Shown: piece after piece, positions 9,857-19,655 of the stretch
Numbering within the stretch: position 1 is the first letter of the stretch
How the letters are laid out: each line of letters starts with the position of its first letter
Source: Craspedostauros australis
Lineage: Eukaryota; Bacillariophyta; Bacillariophyceae; Mastogloiales; Achnanthaceae
DNA length: 64,000 bases
Reading direction: 5' to 3'
Assembly: GCA_026770025.1 (NCBI GenBank)
Contig: JAMXDE010000020.1
Location: 806,001-870,000 of the forward strand
Translations under genes and position numbers: made by a program
The notes under the pieces: model-generated
Seen by the model: the letters and a program-made list of their open reading frames with translations, nothing else
Database searches by the model: none
Told to the model about the DNA's origin: nothing

Positions 9857-11374
9857 ATGAGAATCACGGTCCTCCTTTGCCTGGCTTTGATGCACACTCA
9901 TCTGTCATTGTGTGCCGCCATACCAAGAAGCGGATGGTCGAAGTTGGACTTCCCGGCATCGATTGATGGTAGAATTTATGATCCTGACGATGTGCTATCG
10001 TCTTCAAACGTCAAAGCGCTGGAGGCCAGGTTCAGTGAGTTGGAAACGAACATGAAGGTGCCATCTGGCGAGAAAGACGGCACCGCACCGGAGACCATCG
10101 ACATTCAGATGGCAGCGGTCGTCGTCAAACGCATCAACACAGTTGAGTTCCGCAACTACGAGGATCCCGAGATGAGCACGATCGAGGATCTGGCATGGCA
10201 CCTGCACGATCATTGGGGCGTGGGGTACGACTCCAAGTTGGGAGGATCCGGCGTGCTGGTCGTCCTGTCGACGCAGGATCGGGTCATGTACATATCACGA
10301 GGTGGAGCGGTCGAGCCCTACCTCACGAACTCCAGGATCGATCGCATCATATTGAACTTGAAGCCGTTCCTCAGAGCCCGGCAGTACGGTGATGCCCTCA
10401 CCAATGCGGCAGACATGGTGCAGCATTTCATTGAATCCGGCAAGCCATCGTGGTGGGAGCAATTCGTGGACTTCCTGCCGAACCTCGTGCCGGTCGGCAT
10501 GGTGGCCCTCGTCGGTGGCGTGCTGTACGCTGGTATTCGCAAGCAGCAGAATGAGAATCGGGAGTATGCTCGCGTGCGATCGGAGCTGAACCGATTGGAC
10601 CGCGCGCAGGCCGAAGCGTTGCGAGGCCAGTACCGAGCGACGTCGTGTCCCATCTGCCTGGAGGATTTCATCTCGCAGACCATCGGGTCTGACGAGCAAC
10701 CGATCAAGCTGCTGCGCTGCGGGCATGTGTTTGACGAGAGCTGCTGGGCTGAATGGGTTAGTAGCGGTACGGGCAATGTCACGCGATGTCCTATCTGTCA
10801 ACGTGATGTCGGGACAGGTACGCATGCGCCTTCCATGCCCAACACAGCTCGTGGGGAAGGCGGCCAAGACGCGCAGAACGGTCCCAACCGACGTCCAAAC
10901 GTTCGTCCCGCAGCAGCAGCAGGTGCGGGCGCCGCTGCTGGTGGAAATGAAAATGAGCACGACCATGGCGGTGATGCGCCACAAGACGACAACACAAACA
11001 ACCACCAGCCGGATCACCAACATCGTCACCACCACTATGACAACAACGTGCACGATCGCGGCAATAACCTCTTTGGGAACAACTACGGACGCAACAACGA
11101 TTGGATGATGCGTCAGTTCCGCAGGGAACGCAATTTCCGCTTGATGCGGCTGGCACGCCAGTATCCGCGGTACATCCAGCAGAACCAGCTGCAACGTTGG
11201 ACGCAGTCCACGTACGATGGGACCTTGTCCACGGATCGCTCCTTCGTTCAAAACGATCCGCGCGTGGTGCGCGAGGCAGCAGCGCGCAAGGCGAGCAGCA
11301 GTGGTAGCAGAAGCAGAAGCGGCTCCTCGTTTGGTGGCGGGGGCAGTGCTGGCGGACGTGGCGGTCGATGGTGA
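9857..11374 (+). CDS. Membrane protein with TPM domain and RING finger, candidate E3 ubiquitin ligase
   Basis: Single-exon, 505 residues. Residues 1-20 are a signal peptide (MRITVLLCLALMHTHLSLCA). Residues about 34-195 form a TPM (YgcG/PsrP-type) domain, recognisable by IYDPDDVLSSSNVKALEARF, GSGVLVVLSTQDRVMYISRG and a helical end. A membrane segment lies at about 206-226 (LPNLVPVGMVALVGGVLYAG). After a basic helix comes a RING at 264-314: C264, C267, C288, H290, D293, C296, C311, C314, with Asp where RING-H2 fingers have His. The tail is Ala/Asn/His-rich, ends in a Ser/Gly run and is probably disordered. The predicted topology puts TPM in the ER or endomembrane lumen and RING in the cytosol. 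Ubiquitin ligase activity is inferred from the RING; its substrate is unknown. Confidence 0.85.
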   Translation: MRITVLLCLALMHTHLSLCAAIPRSGWSKLDFPASIDGRIYDPDDVLSSSNVKALEARFSELETNMKVPSGEKDGTAPETIDIQMAAVVVKRINTVEFRNYEDPEMSTIEDLAWHLHDHWGVGYDSKLGGSGVLVVLSTQDRVMYISRGGAVEPYLTNSRIDRIILNLKPFLRARQYGDALTNAADMVQHFIESGKPSWWEQFVDFLPNLVPVGMVALVGGVLYAGIRKQQNENREYARVRSELNRLDRAQAEALRGQYRATSCPICLEDFISQTIGSDEQPIKLLRCGHVFDESCWAEWVSSGTGNVTRCPICQRDVGTGTHAPSMPNTARGEGGQDAQNGPNRRPNVRPAAAAGAGAAAGGNENEHDHGGDAPQDDNTNNHQPDHQHRHHHYDNNVHDRGNNLFGNNYGRNNDWMMRQFRRERNFRLMRLARQYPRYIQQNQLQRWTQSTYDGTLSTDRSFVQNDPRVVREAAARKASSSGSRSRSGSSFGGGGSAGGRGGRW

Positions 11375-11426
11375 GTTAGTTGAACACAAGGATGTACCAG
11401 TACATAGAGTACGCAGAAATAGGATT

Positions 11427-11451
11427 CTGTCTCTCTATTGATAGAGAGCAG
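11427..11451. terminator. Hairpin downstream of TPM-RING gene
   Basis: CTG, a bulged T, CTCTCTAT, a short loop, then ATAGAGAG and CAG: an 11-bp stem 53 nt after the stop. It may help 3' end formation; this is inference from position. Confidence 0.35.
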
Positions 11452-11606
11452 ATGTATGCATGTAGAGTAAGTAAGGACTGCACATCATAGCAACACCAGC
11501 ACTTTAGCAGGTAAAGTAAGGCACTCGTCGCGGCTCATGGCACTTTTTCTGTGTATTCGTTGAGTGTTCTGCACTACTCCATCGTTGGAAGCTTGCAGTT
11601 TGATCA

Positions 11607-11644
11607 ATGCGCGCGTACTCTCTCCAGAGAGAGAGAGCGCGCAT
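11607..11644. terminator. Long hairpin between convergent genes
   Basis: The arms ATGCGCGC and GCGCGCAT (8 bp) enclose a 3x3 internal loop and a 7-bp CT/GA stem. It ends 43 bp before the stop of the minus-strand VTT gene, so it could serve transcripts from either side. Confidence 0.4.
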
Positions 11645-11686
11645 GGTAGACAGCATGGTGCTATTATGTGCTATACCCTTTTCTCT

Positions 11687-13320
11687 TTAGTTGTTGTCGG
11701 CGACGTTCGTGTCCAACTTCTGTCGCCGTCTGGCTGTGAGCCCCATCTCCACAGCATCCGCTTCATCCATCACGTTCGATGCCGACGATGACGACGGTTG
11801 CTGCTTCGCTGGCTTGTCTTCCTTCTTTTGAGCATCCAGAATAGTCATGAGCTCCCGCTTGATGGTTCTCGTGATGAGGGTCATCATGACGATGCTGAGG
11901 ATGATGCCGCCGACAATCAGACTCTGATTCTCCTCCAGCTGCTTGGCCTGATCGCTGGCGGACACCATGGCGGGTTCGGATGCATCCTTCTTGATGAAAG
12001 CATGCGCCGATGCGCCCAGGAATGTGTAGATGAGGTAGAGGGGCAACGATGCGATCTTCGCCACCACGAAGGAATACAATGGCATGGATGTCGTGCCGCA
12101 CATGTAGCTTACCAACCCCAACGGCAAGACGGGCGTGAGGTACAGCATCGCCATGATCTTCGTTCCGTTCTCGGCGGCGGCTGTGGGAGCAAGGAACGAT
12201 GTGATGAATTGCACGTACATTCGTGTACGTGTATGTGTATATGTGTGCGTGATAAGGCGCGTTAGAAGGTCGTGGGAGAATGTCGGCATGATGCGATTGT
12301 TGATCTGCTTGAAGATCAGTCCTCCATGCGTCACCAAGGTTTGATGATGTTCCATACAACCCCACACTCAACTCAACTCAACTCCATTCAGCTCCACTCC
12401 ACTTCATTGCGCTTGACTTTACCAACCTCATCACCAACCACGTGACCATATGCATCCTCATGCTCTTGCCAACAGAATGTAATATAATCCAATGCAACAT
12501 CACATAACACCACCTAACATCACATGATGGAGACGACCTGAAGAACCCAAGGATTCTCACCTGTGTCGATGGCATCGAATATGGGATAATTGCGCACCCA
12601 CTTGCGCACCTGCTCTCGCATGAGGTACCTGCCGAGCAAGAAGCAGACGATGGCGCCCATGGTGGAGCCCAGCATGGCGATGGCCGTCGAAACGAACAGC
12701 CCCAATCTCCACCCGTACACTCCACGATAGATGAATCCACAGCCCAACGTGAGCGGCGTCCCGATGGGCACCATGCTGACGACGGCCACCGCAATGACGA
12801 CGAGAATGGCGAACATGCCTTTCGCCGGATGCAGCTGCACCCATCGCAGAAAGCGGTCGCTGAAATCGGGCTGCAGCAGACGCTGTTCGGGTGGTGTGAA
12901 GAAGGCATCCCAGATGATCATGACGAAGATGAAGCCCATGCATCCCAGCAGCAGCTTCTTGGCGTCCACCTTGGGCAGAATCAGCGGCATGCGGCAGGTC
13001 TTCATCACGGCCGGCGGCATTATGTTCGCTTGGTTGGCGCGACGTTTCAGCTTGGAGTTGTCATCGCCGCTGTTGCCGAACGCGTCCTCCGCGTCGAACG
13101 ACGCGTCCATGTGGCCGTAGTCTCTGCTGCTGCTGGTGTTGTTGTTGCCATCACTGTTGGTGTTGCTAATGCTGATAGTATTGCTGATGTTGTGACCACT
13201 GCTGTGCGCATGGGACATGTTCTGCTGCTTGTCCAACGGCAGGAAAGGCAACGAGCTGCCGCTGTGATGGCTTTCCGCATCTCCGGCGGCTCCGCCAGGA
13301 TTCACTCTTGATCGGGCCAT
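11687..13320 (-). CDS. VTT/DedA (SNARE-associated, TVP38-like) membrane protein
   Basis: Two exons, 13320-12561 and 12180-11687, joined across a 380-nt intron (donor GTGAGA, acceptor CACAG, phase 1), giving 417 residues. The first 90 or so are Ser/Asn/His-rich and probably cytosolic and disordered. A membrane segment (LLLGCMGFIFVMIIWDAFF) is followed by the VTT core: VSMVPIGTPLTLGCGFIYRG, a glycine-rich span ending in FLLGRYLMRE, and, after the intron, MAMLYLTPVLPLGLVSYMCG. One or two more helices follow, then a hydrophilic Lys/Ser-rich tail. VTT proteins (TMEM41/VMP1/TVP38 group) act in ER and Golgi membranes, some as lipid scramblases; which subgroup this belongs to is not clear. The intron falls within the VTT domain. 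Confidence 0.85.
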
Positions 13321-13981
13321 CTTCTTTGTATCTCTGGATGGTTGGACAGCTGAATGGCTGGGCTAATGATTGATTAATTGATTAATGGTCAATGAAGCAC
13401 ACACACTCGGGATTGTCTTCCCACCCGCCAATCCATCAGCCAGGGTATTGCACCACCATCCCCACAAAGGAGACACAAAACACAACGGCAACAAAGATGA
13501 GAAACAACGCGTGTCAACACGAATGATGTGAACTTTGCGCATTGGGGGCAACAGATGTCTTGGTCATTCTCGTTCCTGTTGGGTTGAAATATCCGGGTTC
13601 TCCCATCCCGTTCCTGTCCAACGAGTCGTGCATTTCATTCACGAAACTGATCACTTCGATTCCAAAATGACGAAAACGCTTGCTGATTCACAAACGGCAA
13701 ACCGAACCAACACAGAGTCGCGGAACCCAAACGAAGCGGCTCACGGCGCGATGCTGAAGTGACGATGACAGCATCTTCCACATTGAATCAATGATCGGCA
13801 CGCAACAGATCGTTTGCACAGACTCTGCTGTGGTTGACAACACTCCTGCATTCCTGGTTGTACTATTGAACGGCCAAACGAGGCATCAACGCGACCACAC
13901 CTGTTCCATACCGCATCAACAGACCATCATACCAGTACATACTAGTGGTCGTATCGTACGCAGCAGAAACAGAATCACGAC
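13321..13981. other. Divergent promoter region
   Basis: 661 bp between the starts of the minus-strand VTT gene and the plus-strand NnrU-like gene. No TATA box or repeated element stands out. Short ORFs here have no recognisable product. Confidence 0.5.
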
Positions 13982-14788
13982 ATGACGATACTGTCCATCG
14001 CCCGCGCACAGCCGGCAGTGCGATGGGCGGCAGGAGGCTGGATGTTCTTCATCCTGGAGAATGCCGTGCTGTCCGAGAATCGCACATGGATCATAGAGCA
14101 GCTGGGCGATGATCAATACCACGCGGTGTACGGAACCTTCTCCACCATCGCGACAGCATCCATCGGTTACACGTACTACCGCATCCGCAAGGGACCAATG
14201 GATCCGGCCTTGCGGCTGTGGACCAAGCGGCTTCCGCCGACCCCTGCGGCAGCTGGATTCGTCTTCCTTTCCATGGGATTGGCCATGGCGACGCAGACGC
14301 TGCCCAAGTTGCAGATTCCCTTCGCGCTCGTCAATCCCGATGCATCGGCGGGGCCTGCACCAGCCAACGCGTCATGGAATTTGCAGGTGCGATGCCCATT
14401 CGACTTTGCGCATGGCAAGAATCAGGATGGCAGCGCCTTGCACGGGTTGGAGCGTATCTCGCGCCATCCCGGATTGTGGTCCTTCGGTTTGATCGGCTTG
14501 GGTCAGGCCATGATGGCGTCCAGCATTCCCCTGCAAATCTGGTGGACAGGACCCGTCGCAATTGCCTGGTTGGGTGGCGCGCACACCGATTCACGGTTCC
14601 GACGCGGGATGGGCGGCACGTTGGATCCGCGCTATGATGCGGAGACGTCCAACGTTCCGTTCGCGGCGATGCTGACGGGAAGGCAGGGCAGCGATTCCAT
14701 GCGGAAAATGATGGAGGAAGGCAAGCCCCTGAATGCTGCAGTTGCGATACTGGCGAGCGGTCTGTGGGTGGCCAGGCGCATCAGATGA
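13982..14788 (+). CDS. NnrU-domain protein related to 15-cis-zeta-carotene isomerase (Z-ISO)
   Basis: Single exon, 268 residues, polytopic. The NnrU signature is clear: LERISRHPGLWSFGLIGLGQ (H162 in the RHP motif) and NVPFAAMLTGRQ near residue 230, close to the Z-ISO sequence IPFAAIFEGRQ. Z-ISO is a haem-dependent plastid membrane isomerase in carotenoid synthesis that uses two histidine ligands; NnrU proteins are also linked to denitrification. Here the N-terminal position that carries a His in plant Z-ISO (HSGLAS..) seems to read ENAVLS, so the first ligand is not obvious; H47 (QYHAVYG) could substitute. The protein is short and lacks a clear plastid bipartite signal. It may be a paralogue with another role. 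Confidence 0.75.
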   Translation: MTILSIARAQPAVRWAAGGWMFFILENAVLSENRTWIIEQLGDDQYHAVYGTFSTIATASIGYTYYRIRKGPMDPALRLWTKRLPPTPAAAGFVFLSMGLAMATQTLPKLQIPFALVNPDASAGPAPANASWNLQVRCPFDFAHGKNQDGSALHGLERISRHPGLWSFGLIGLGQAMMASSIPLQIWWTGPVAIAWLGGAHTDSRFRRGMGGTLDPRYDAETSNVPFAAMLTGRQGSDSMRKMMEEGKPLNAAVAILASGLWVARRIR

Positions 14789-16659
14789 GATGATCTGTCG
14801 CGAATGCGCAAAACCAATGCATATGTGCTCGTGCAGGTACAAGGGTGCTCACATACATTGGACAGGAGTGGACTGGAGTGGAATGAATCCGGATGGAATG
14901 GATCGAAATGGGAGAATATGAACATTTGTGCAAGCACGGACTATGCCGCGCAATGCACTACGACTACAATGCCCTCTTCTCTGTTCGGCTCCATTAGGAT
15001 TCACACAGTCATAGGTCGTACCCGTAGTAGTATCAGATGCATTCGCCATTTTCAGATTGACGGAACGCAGATTCTGATGCGCAGCACTGTCCGTTGATGC
15101 GGACTACTCTGTCGCACTGGACTCTGCCCGGCCCAACTCTCGACGCTCCAGTGCGTGAAACAGGAATGAGTGGTTGGTTGTTTGTGACCTCTTTGTGATG
15201 TTTCACACTAGTCATCAATCAAGTCAGGTCACGGACAGAACGGAACGTGTCATTAACCGTTAAATAAACGCTTTGTTAACGTTCATTGCAGTGTATCGCC
15301 AAACACGCCCAAACTTCGTTCCCGGATTGAACACGGATGTCAAGACAACTGCGACAAAGGTCACAAGAGAACGCTTCTTCGTATTCCTCTGTTCCTCATT
15401 GGTTCGACGTGTCTGAATTGACATCGAGGACGTCTGAGGAACAGTCGTGGATGGATCGCCGTGTTTAAGCGAGGAATCACGGTGGAGCGATGTCAGCGAC
15501 CACGACAACGCTCTGGACCACGTTTCGGATCTCAAACAGAACGGGACCCAAAGAAGAGGCATCACCATCATCATCGTCGTCCCAAATCACACAACGTGAC
15601 ACACACGACACAAGTAAACATCACCACGCCGCATCGTGTCGTGTGACATGGTGTCTGTTACTCGTACATCGCAGCCCTGGCGGCATCTTCCAAGACCAAA
15701 ACGGCCGTGTGGAGGCAAACAAGAACAGAACGTGACAATCGCCACTGACCTTTTTCGCTCGTCGACGAATCAGGAATCGAGAAAAGAGGAGGAAGAGGAG
15801 GCAACAAAGGAGCACCAACGAAACAGAGAGCGCAAACAGAGCACCGTCCTCCTTGACGCCTTCCACTCAGCCAGCACCCATAATACTACCAATCGCACAG
15901 TCGACATCAACATCCATCACCATCACCATCACCAACATCCATCACCAACATCAAACATCAAGCAAATTGCGGAAGCACACCATTGCAACATTCCAATCAA
16001 ATTGAACACAGCCACGTCCAATCACGCCAACGACAACACCAACGACAACACCAACACCAACACATCAGAAAGCAGGGTCACACACTGGTACACGCAACTG
16101 AGCAAGTGTCAACCCATTCAACTCCATCGCAGGCAAGCAGCAACCTTCCCGCATCACCTCGCTTGACAACCGAAGTCCTTCCATCTTCCACACGTTGCAT
16201 TGCATTGCTTTGCATTGTTCACCATCGCACCACAGCATCTCTCCCCTTTCTCCATCTGAGTTCCCATCGACAGACAATTCTGATCGCCATCGTGCCGATT
16301 CGTCATCAACTTAGGACCTGACAAACCAACGAGGAAAGAAACGAGCGAGAGAAACGGAACAAAACAAACCAGAAGGCCTTTGATTGATCCGCCAATCACT
16401 GAGTTCGGCCACTGTCATCTCATCAGCCACAACTTGTTGCGCGTCCCTTGACAACAGGGATCACATCGTCTTCGCTCCAGACGATCGTATTGCCACTCAA
16501 TACCATAGCTCTGGAAGAGGGTGATCCTGAGTGTGGTTGTGATTGTGGCCGCGATTCTAAGATACTCTTCAGACAAACCAAGGGCAATCCCACACATTGG
16601 TGTCATAAATCAGCAGCATCAGCAGCATCGGCCCCATTGCCACCATCAGCACCACCATC
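14789..16659. other. Intergenic, 1.9 kb, probably 5' region of kinase 1
   Basis: No gene recognised. 15600-16100 is rich in CAC/ATC/AAC repeats (for example CATCAC units at 15912-15934 and AACACC units near 16030-16065), resembling the A/C-rich leaders before other genes here. Small ORFs on both strands look like chance products of these repeats. Confidence 0.5.
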
Positions 16660-18675
16660 ATGACAGCAGACGTTCTGTGCCTGAATCCAGCGGACGATGA
16701 TGCCACGGCATCGGGATCATCATCACCGCAAGCAACCGACAACGTCACCGCGTTGCAAGACGAAGACGAGGCAGACAAAATGATCGGAGACTACACCCAA
16801 ACCTATCTCCTGCAGAAAGCAAAGCAGAATGTCACGAGCAGAACGAAGGGCTGGGAGATCTTTGATCAGGCGGCGGAAGACCGTATTCCCAAATTTGATC
16901 GCAATGGTGAGTTATACGGCTGTGTGCCTATGCGTGCGCCTGTGTCATTCTCACGTACAATCTCGTGGCAGCGACGTACTGCTTCCCGCTTTCATTCATC
17001 ACCACCACAACCTGCAACGGTGCACTCGTTCCAATCCACTTTGACTGGTCGGCTCACTTTCACATTCCGCTCATGCCTCCCTTGCTCCCCCTACTTGTCT
17101 CCTCTTGCGCCAATGAATCAATCAACCAACCAACCAATCGCGTGCACCCACCCACTCTTGTTTGCACTCGCAGAGATTACGACTGGATCCATGTTGGGGA
17201 AGGGTGGTTTCTTCGTTGTCAACGAAATCACCGAAATCATCCTCAGACGGAAGCGAGTGGACAGTCTAGATGATGATTCCGATGACGACCACGAGCCCGA
17301 GGACCTAGACAGACCGATCCTCGGGGGCAAGCACAAGCACAGCGACGAGGATCGTTTCCAAAGCCTCGTTCAGAATCGCAACTTCATGTCCAGCCACTGC
17401 ATCCGCGATGGTACCGATTGCCGCTACGCATTCAAGATCATGCAGGACGGCTGCAAAGAGGATGCAAACACCTTCGTCAACACAGTCACTGACCTTGTCC
17501 TGGAGGCACGATTCCTTTCCGTCGTCCGACATCCCAACATCATCAAGATGAGAGGGGTGGCGTCCTGCGATCCGTACAGCCCCGACTTCTTCATTATCCT
17601 CGACCGTCTCTACGATACGCTCAAGGGCCGCACAAAGCAATGGCACAAGCGCAACGCGAAGGGATGGTTCCTGGACTTTGGCCACAAGAGACAACACCGA
17701 TTCCTCGCGGAGCGTCTCACCATCGCTTACGACATCGCATCCGCCCTCGAATACCTCCACGATCTCAACATCATCTATCGGGACTTGAAGCCAACGTAAG
17801 TTCCAACACGCGCTCTCCCTCACTTCCTTCCTCATTTGATTGCTTCCTTTTGTCTACCAGCAGTGCCGCAGTGTCGTGCGCTCCGTTTCTGGAGGATGCG
17901 TTGAAGGCCACTGGTACTCGAAGTATGCATACCTGGGCGCGCACTCATCTGCATTTCATCTCTGACACTTCCATTGCACACCATCTGCATGCCCATACCT
18001 CTCTCCGCTCTTGTGTTCTCAGCAACGTGGGTTTCGATGTTCGAGATGATGTCAAGCTGTACGACTTTGGCTTGGCCGTCGAGCACGATGAGGAGAAGGC
18101 AAAGCGTGGCGCGGGATTCCGTCTGACTGGCGACACAGGCACCATGCGATACATGGCGCCAGAAGGTACGTGCAGGCGCGCACGCCGGCATACAGGCATT
18201 GTCCGTACATTCCAATTCACTTGTCAATGGCTGGCGCATCACAACGGCATGATTTCGCTCACTCACTCACTCACCACGTTTCATGTTCTTATTTCATTAT
18301 ACATTCCATCCTGTTTTCTGTGCCATTGCAGTCGCCAAGAACCAATCCTACACAGACACTGCCGATGTCTACAGCTTCGGTATCCTTCTGTGGGAGATCT
18401 GCCAGATGGAGCCTCCGTACAAGGACATGACTGATGACATGGTCGAGATCAAGGCAGTGCAGTGCGGCGTGCGACCGAAGGTTGATCCCAAATGGCCAAA
18501 TGCTATCCGATTGCTGATGAAGGATTGCTTCGCCAGCAATCCAAGGCGACCAGCTATGACTGTCATCTGCGACGTCCTCCGCACAGAGATCAACAAGCTT
18601 TCCGACAAAAAGTTAGTAGACGAAGGGGTCTTCAATTCGGCCAAGAGTGCGATGTCGGCTCGATACTATTCGTAG
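16660..18675 (+). CDS. TKL-like protein kinase (kinase 1)
   Basis: Four exons: 16660-16906, 17174-17795, 18023-18165 and 18332-18675, all with GT-AG borders and a continuous frame, 451 residues. The kinase motifs are in order: glycine loop MLGKGGFFVV, lysine in YAFKIMQDG, helix-C glutamate in LVLEARFLSVVRHPNI, catalytic loop IIYRDLKPTNVGFD (YRD in place of HRD), DFG in LYDFGLA, MAPEG, and ADVYSFGILLWEICQMEPPY. An acidic insertion lies between the glycine loop and the lysine (DSLDDDSDDDHEPEDLD). All catalytic residues are present, so it should be active. It resembles a family of tyrosine-kinase-like kinases expanded in diatoms. The intron after MAPEG, in phase 1, is shared with kinase 2. Substrate unknown. 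Confidence 0.88.
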
Positions 18676-19655
18676 CTCCGACCAAAGAAACTTGAGCGAG
18701 CGCGAAGGGGCGGAGCTCAATTCGCAGACTCGTTACTCTGGTCGGAAGACCAACGACAGCGCATGAATACTTGCATGAAGGAAAGATGGGTCGCACAGTC
18801 CGCGATGAGTCAAAGAAGCATGCTCTCACTGAGATCGGACGTTGAGGTTGTTGAAAGTGGTCAATTCGCGTTGACTCACTTCCTCTTCCCTCTGTTCCTT
18901 CTTCTGGTCTGACATGCCAATGTCCACAAATACGCTCTACCACGCCTCCAAATACCTTCTTCGCGCTGGTTCGGCGGTGTCCATGACCGCCAACCTCCTC
19001 GTCATCCACCCTTCATCTCCGCCATCCCATCGCACCCATTCATGGCGCGGCAATTTTGTTCAATACATATACAATCATCATCAATGTGCTCATCACGTCT
19101 GTATGTAAATACTGTGGTACAATACCATACTTCTGTCACTACCGTCCTCCGCACTGGTACCAATCATCAACGTCGCCATGGATTATGAATCATAATTCTG
19201 AAACGCCTCAACCGTTACGGTTCAGCAGTGAGCCGGACGGTGACGGAGTATTCCGAGCATTCCCCAGAGCTAACACAACGTCGGGTCGCTGGCTGCACCG
19301 GTACTCGTCATTGTCATCTGGGGCTGGTTCATCGCGTCGGCTGTCGTTTCCTCTCATGATTATCGTGGTGACGATCACAGTGATCGTCGTGGGATCAGTT
19401 CTCTTGAACTTGCGCAAATGATACACCACGGCTGTTGACATTCCTTGCTGCCAATAGATCGTAATCGTACAATACGATGTAACGACCAACGCCACAGATT
19501 TCATTCGATGGTAGACTTACAAACAGTTATAGTAACATTACTCAGGCTCATATTTGAAGCATCAACGAAGACACGTGCAGTCGCAGTGCAGTGTGTTGCA
19601 ATGCCTTGCTTCGGACCGACAGCGCAGCGGCATTTATCAGGAGAAATGCTGTGCA
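18676..19655. other. Convergent 3' region between the two kinases
   Basis: 980 bp between the two stop codons. It includes the small tail-anchored ORF candidate listed next; the rest shows nothing recognisable. Confidence 0.5.
19185..19421 (+). CDS. Small tail-anchored protein candidate
   Basis: A 78-residue ORF starting MNHNSETPQP, ending in a single strong membrane helix (PLMIIVVTITVIVVGSVLL) plus LRK, preceded by a basic Ser/Arg segment. This is the layout of a tail-anchored protein of the ER or mitochondrial outer membrane. The frame opens further upstream to 19056. No homologue is recognised and it lies in the 3' region of two kinases, so it may be chance. Confidence 0.3.
   Translation: MNHNSETPQPLRFSSEPDGDGVFRAFPRANTTSGRWLHRYSSLSSGAGSSRRLSFPLMIIVVTITVIVVGSVLLNLRK

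Larger units (their letters stand above)
11375..11686. other. Convergent 3' region of the TPM-RING and VTT genes
   Basis: Only 312 bp separates two convergent stop codons. It contains two GA/CT hairpins listed separately and nothing else recognised. Confidence 0.6.

Noticed and set aside
10295..11389. 364-codon minus-strand ORF
   Set aside because: It is antisense to the TPM-RING gene and its translation has no domain; the plus frame has clear motifs.
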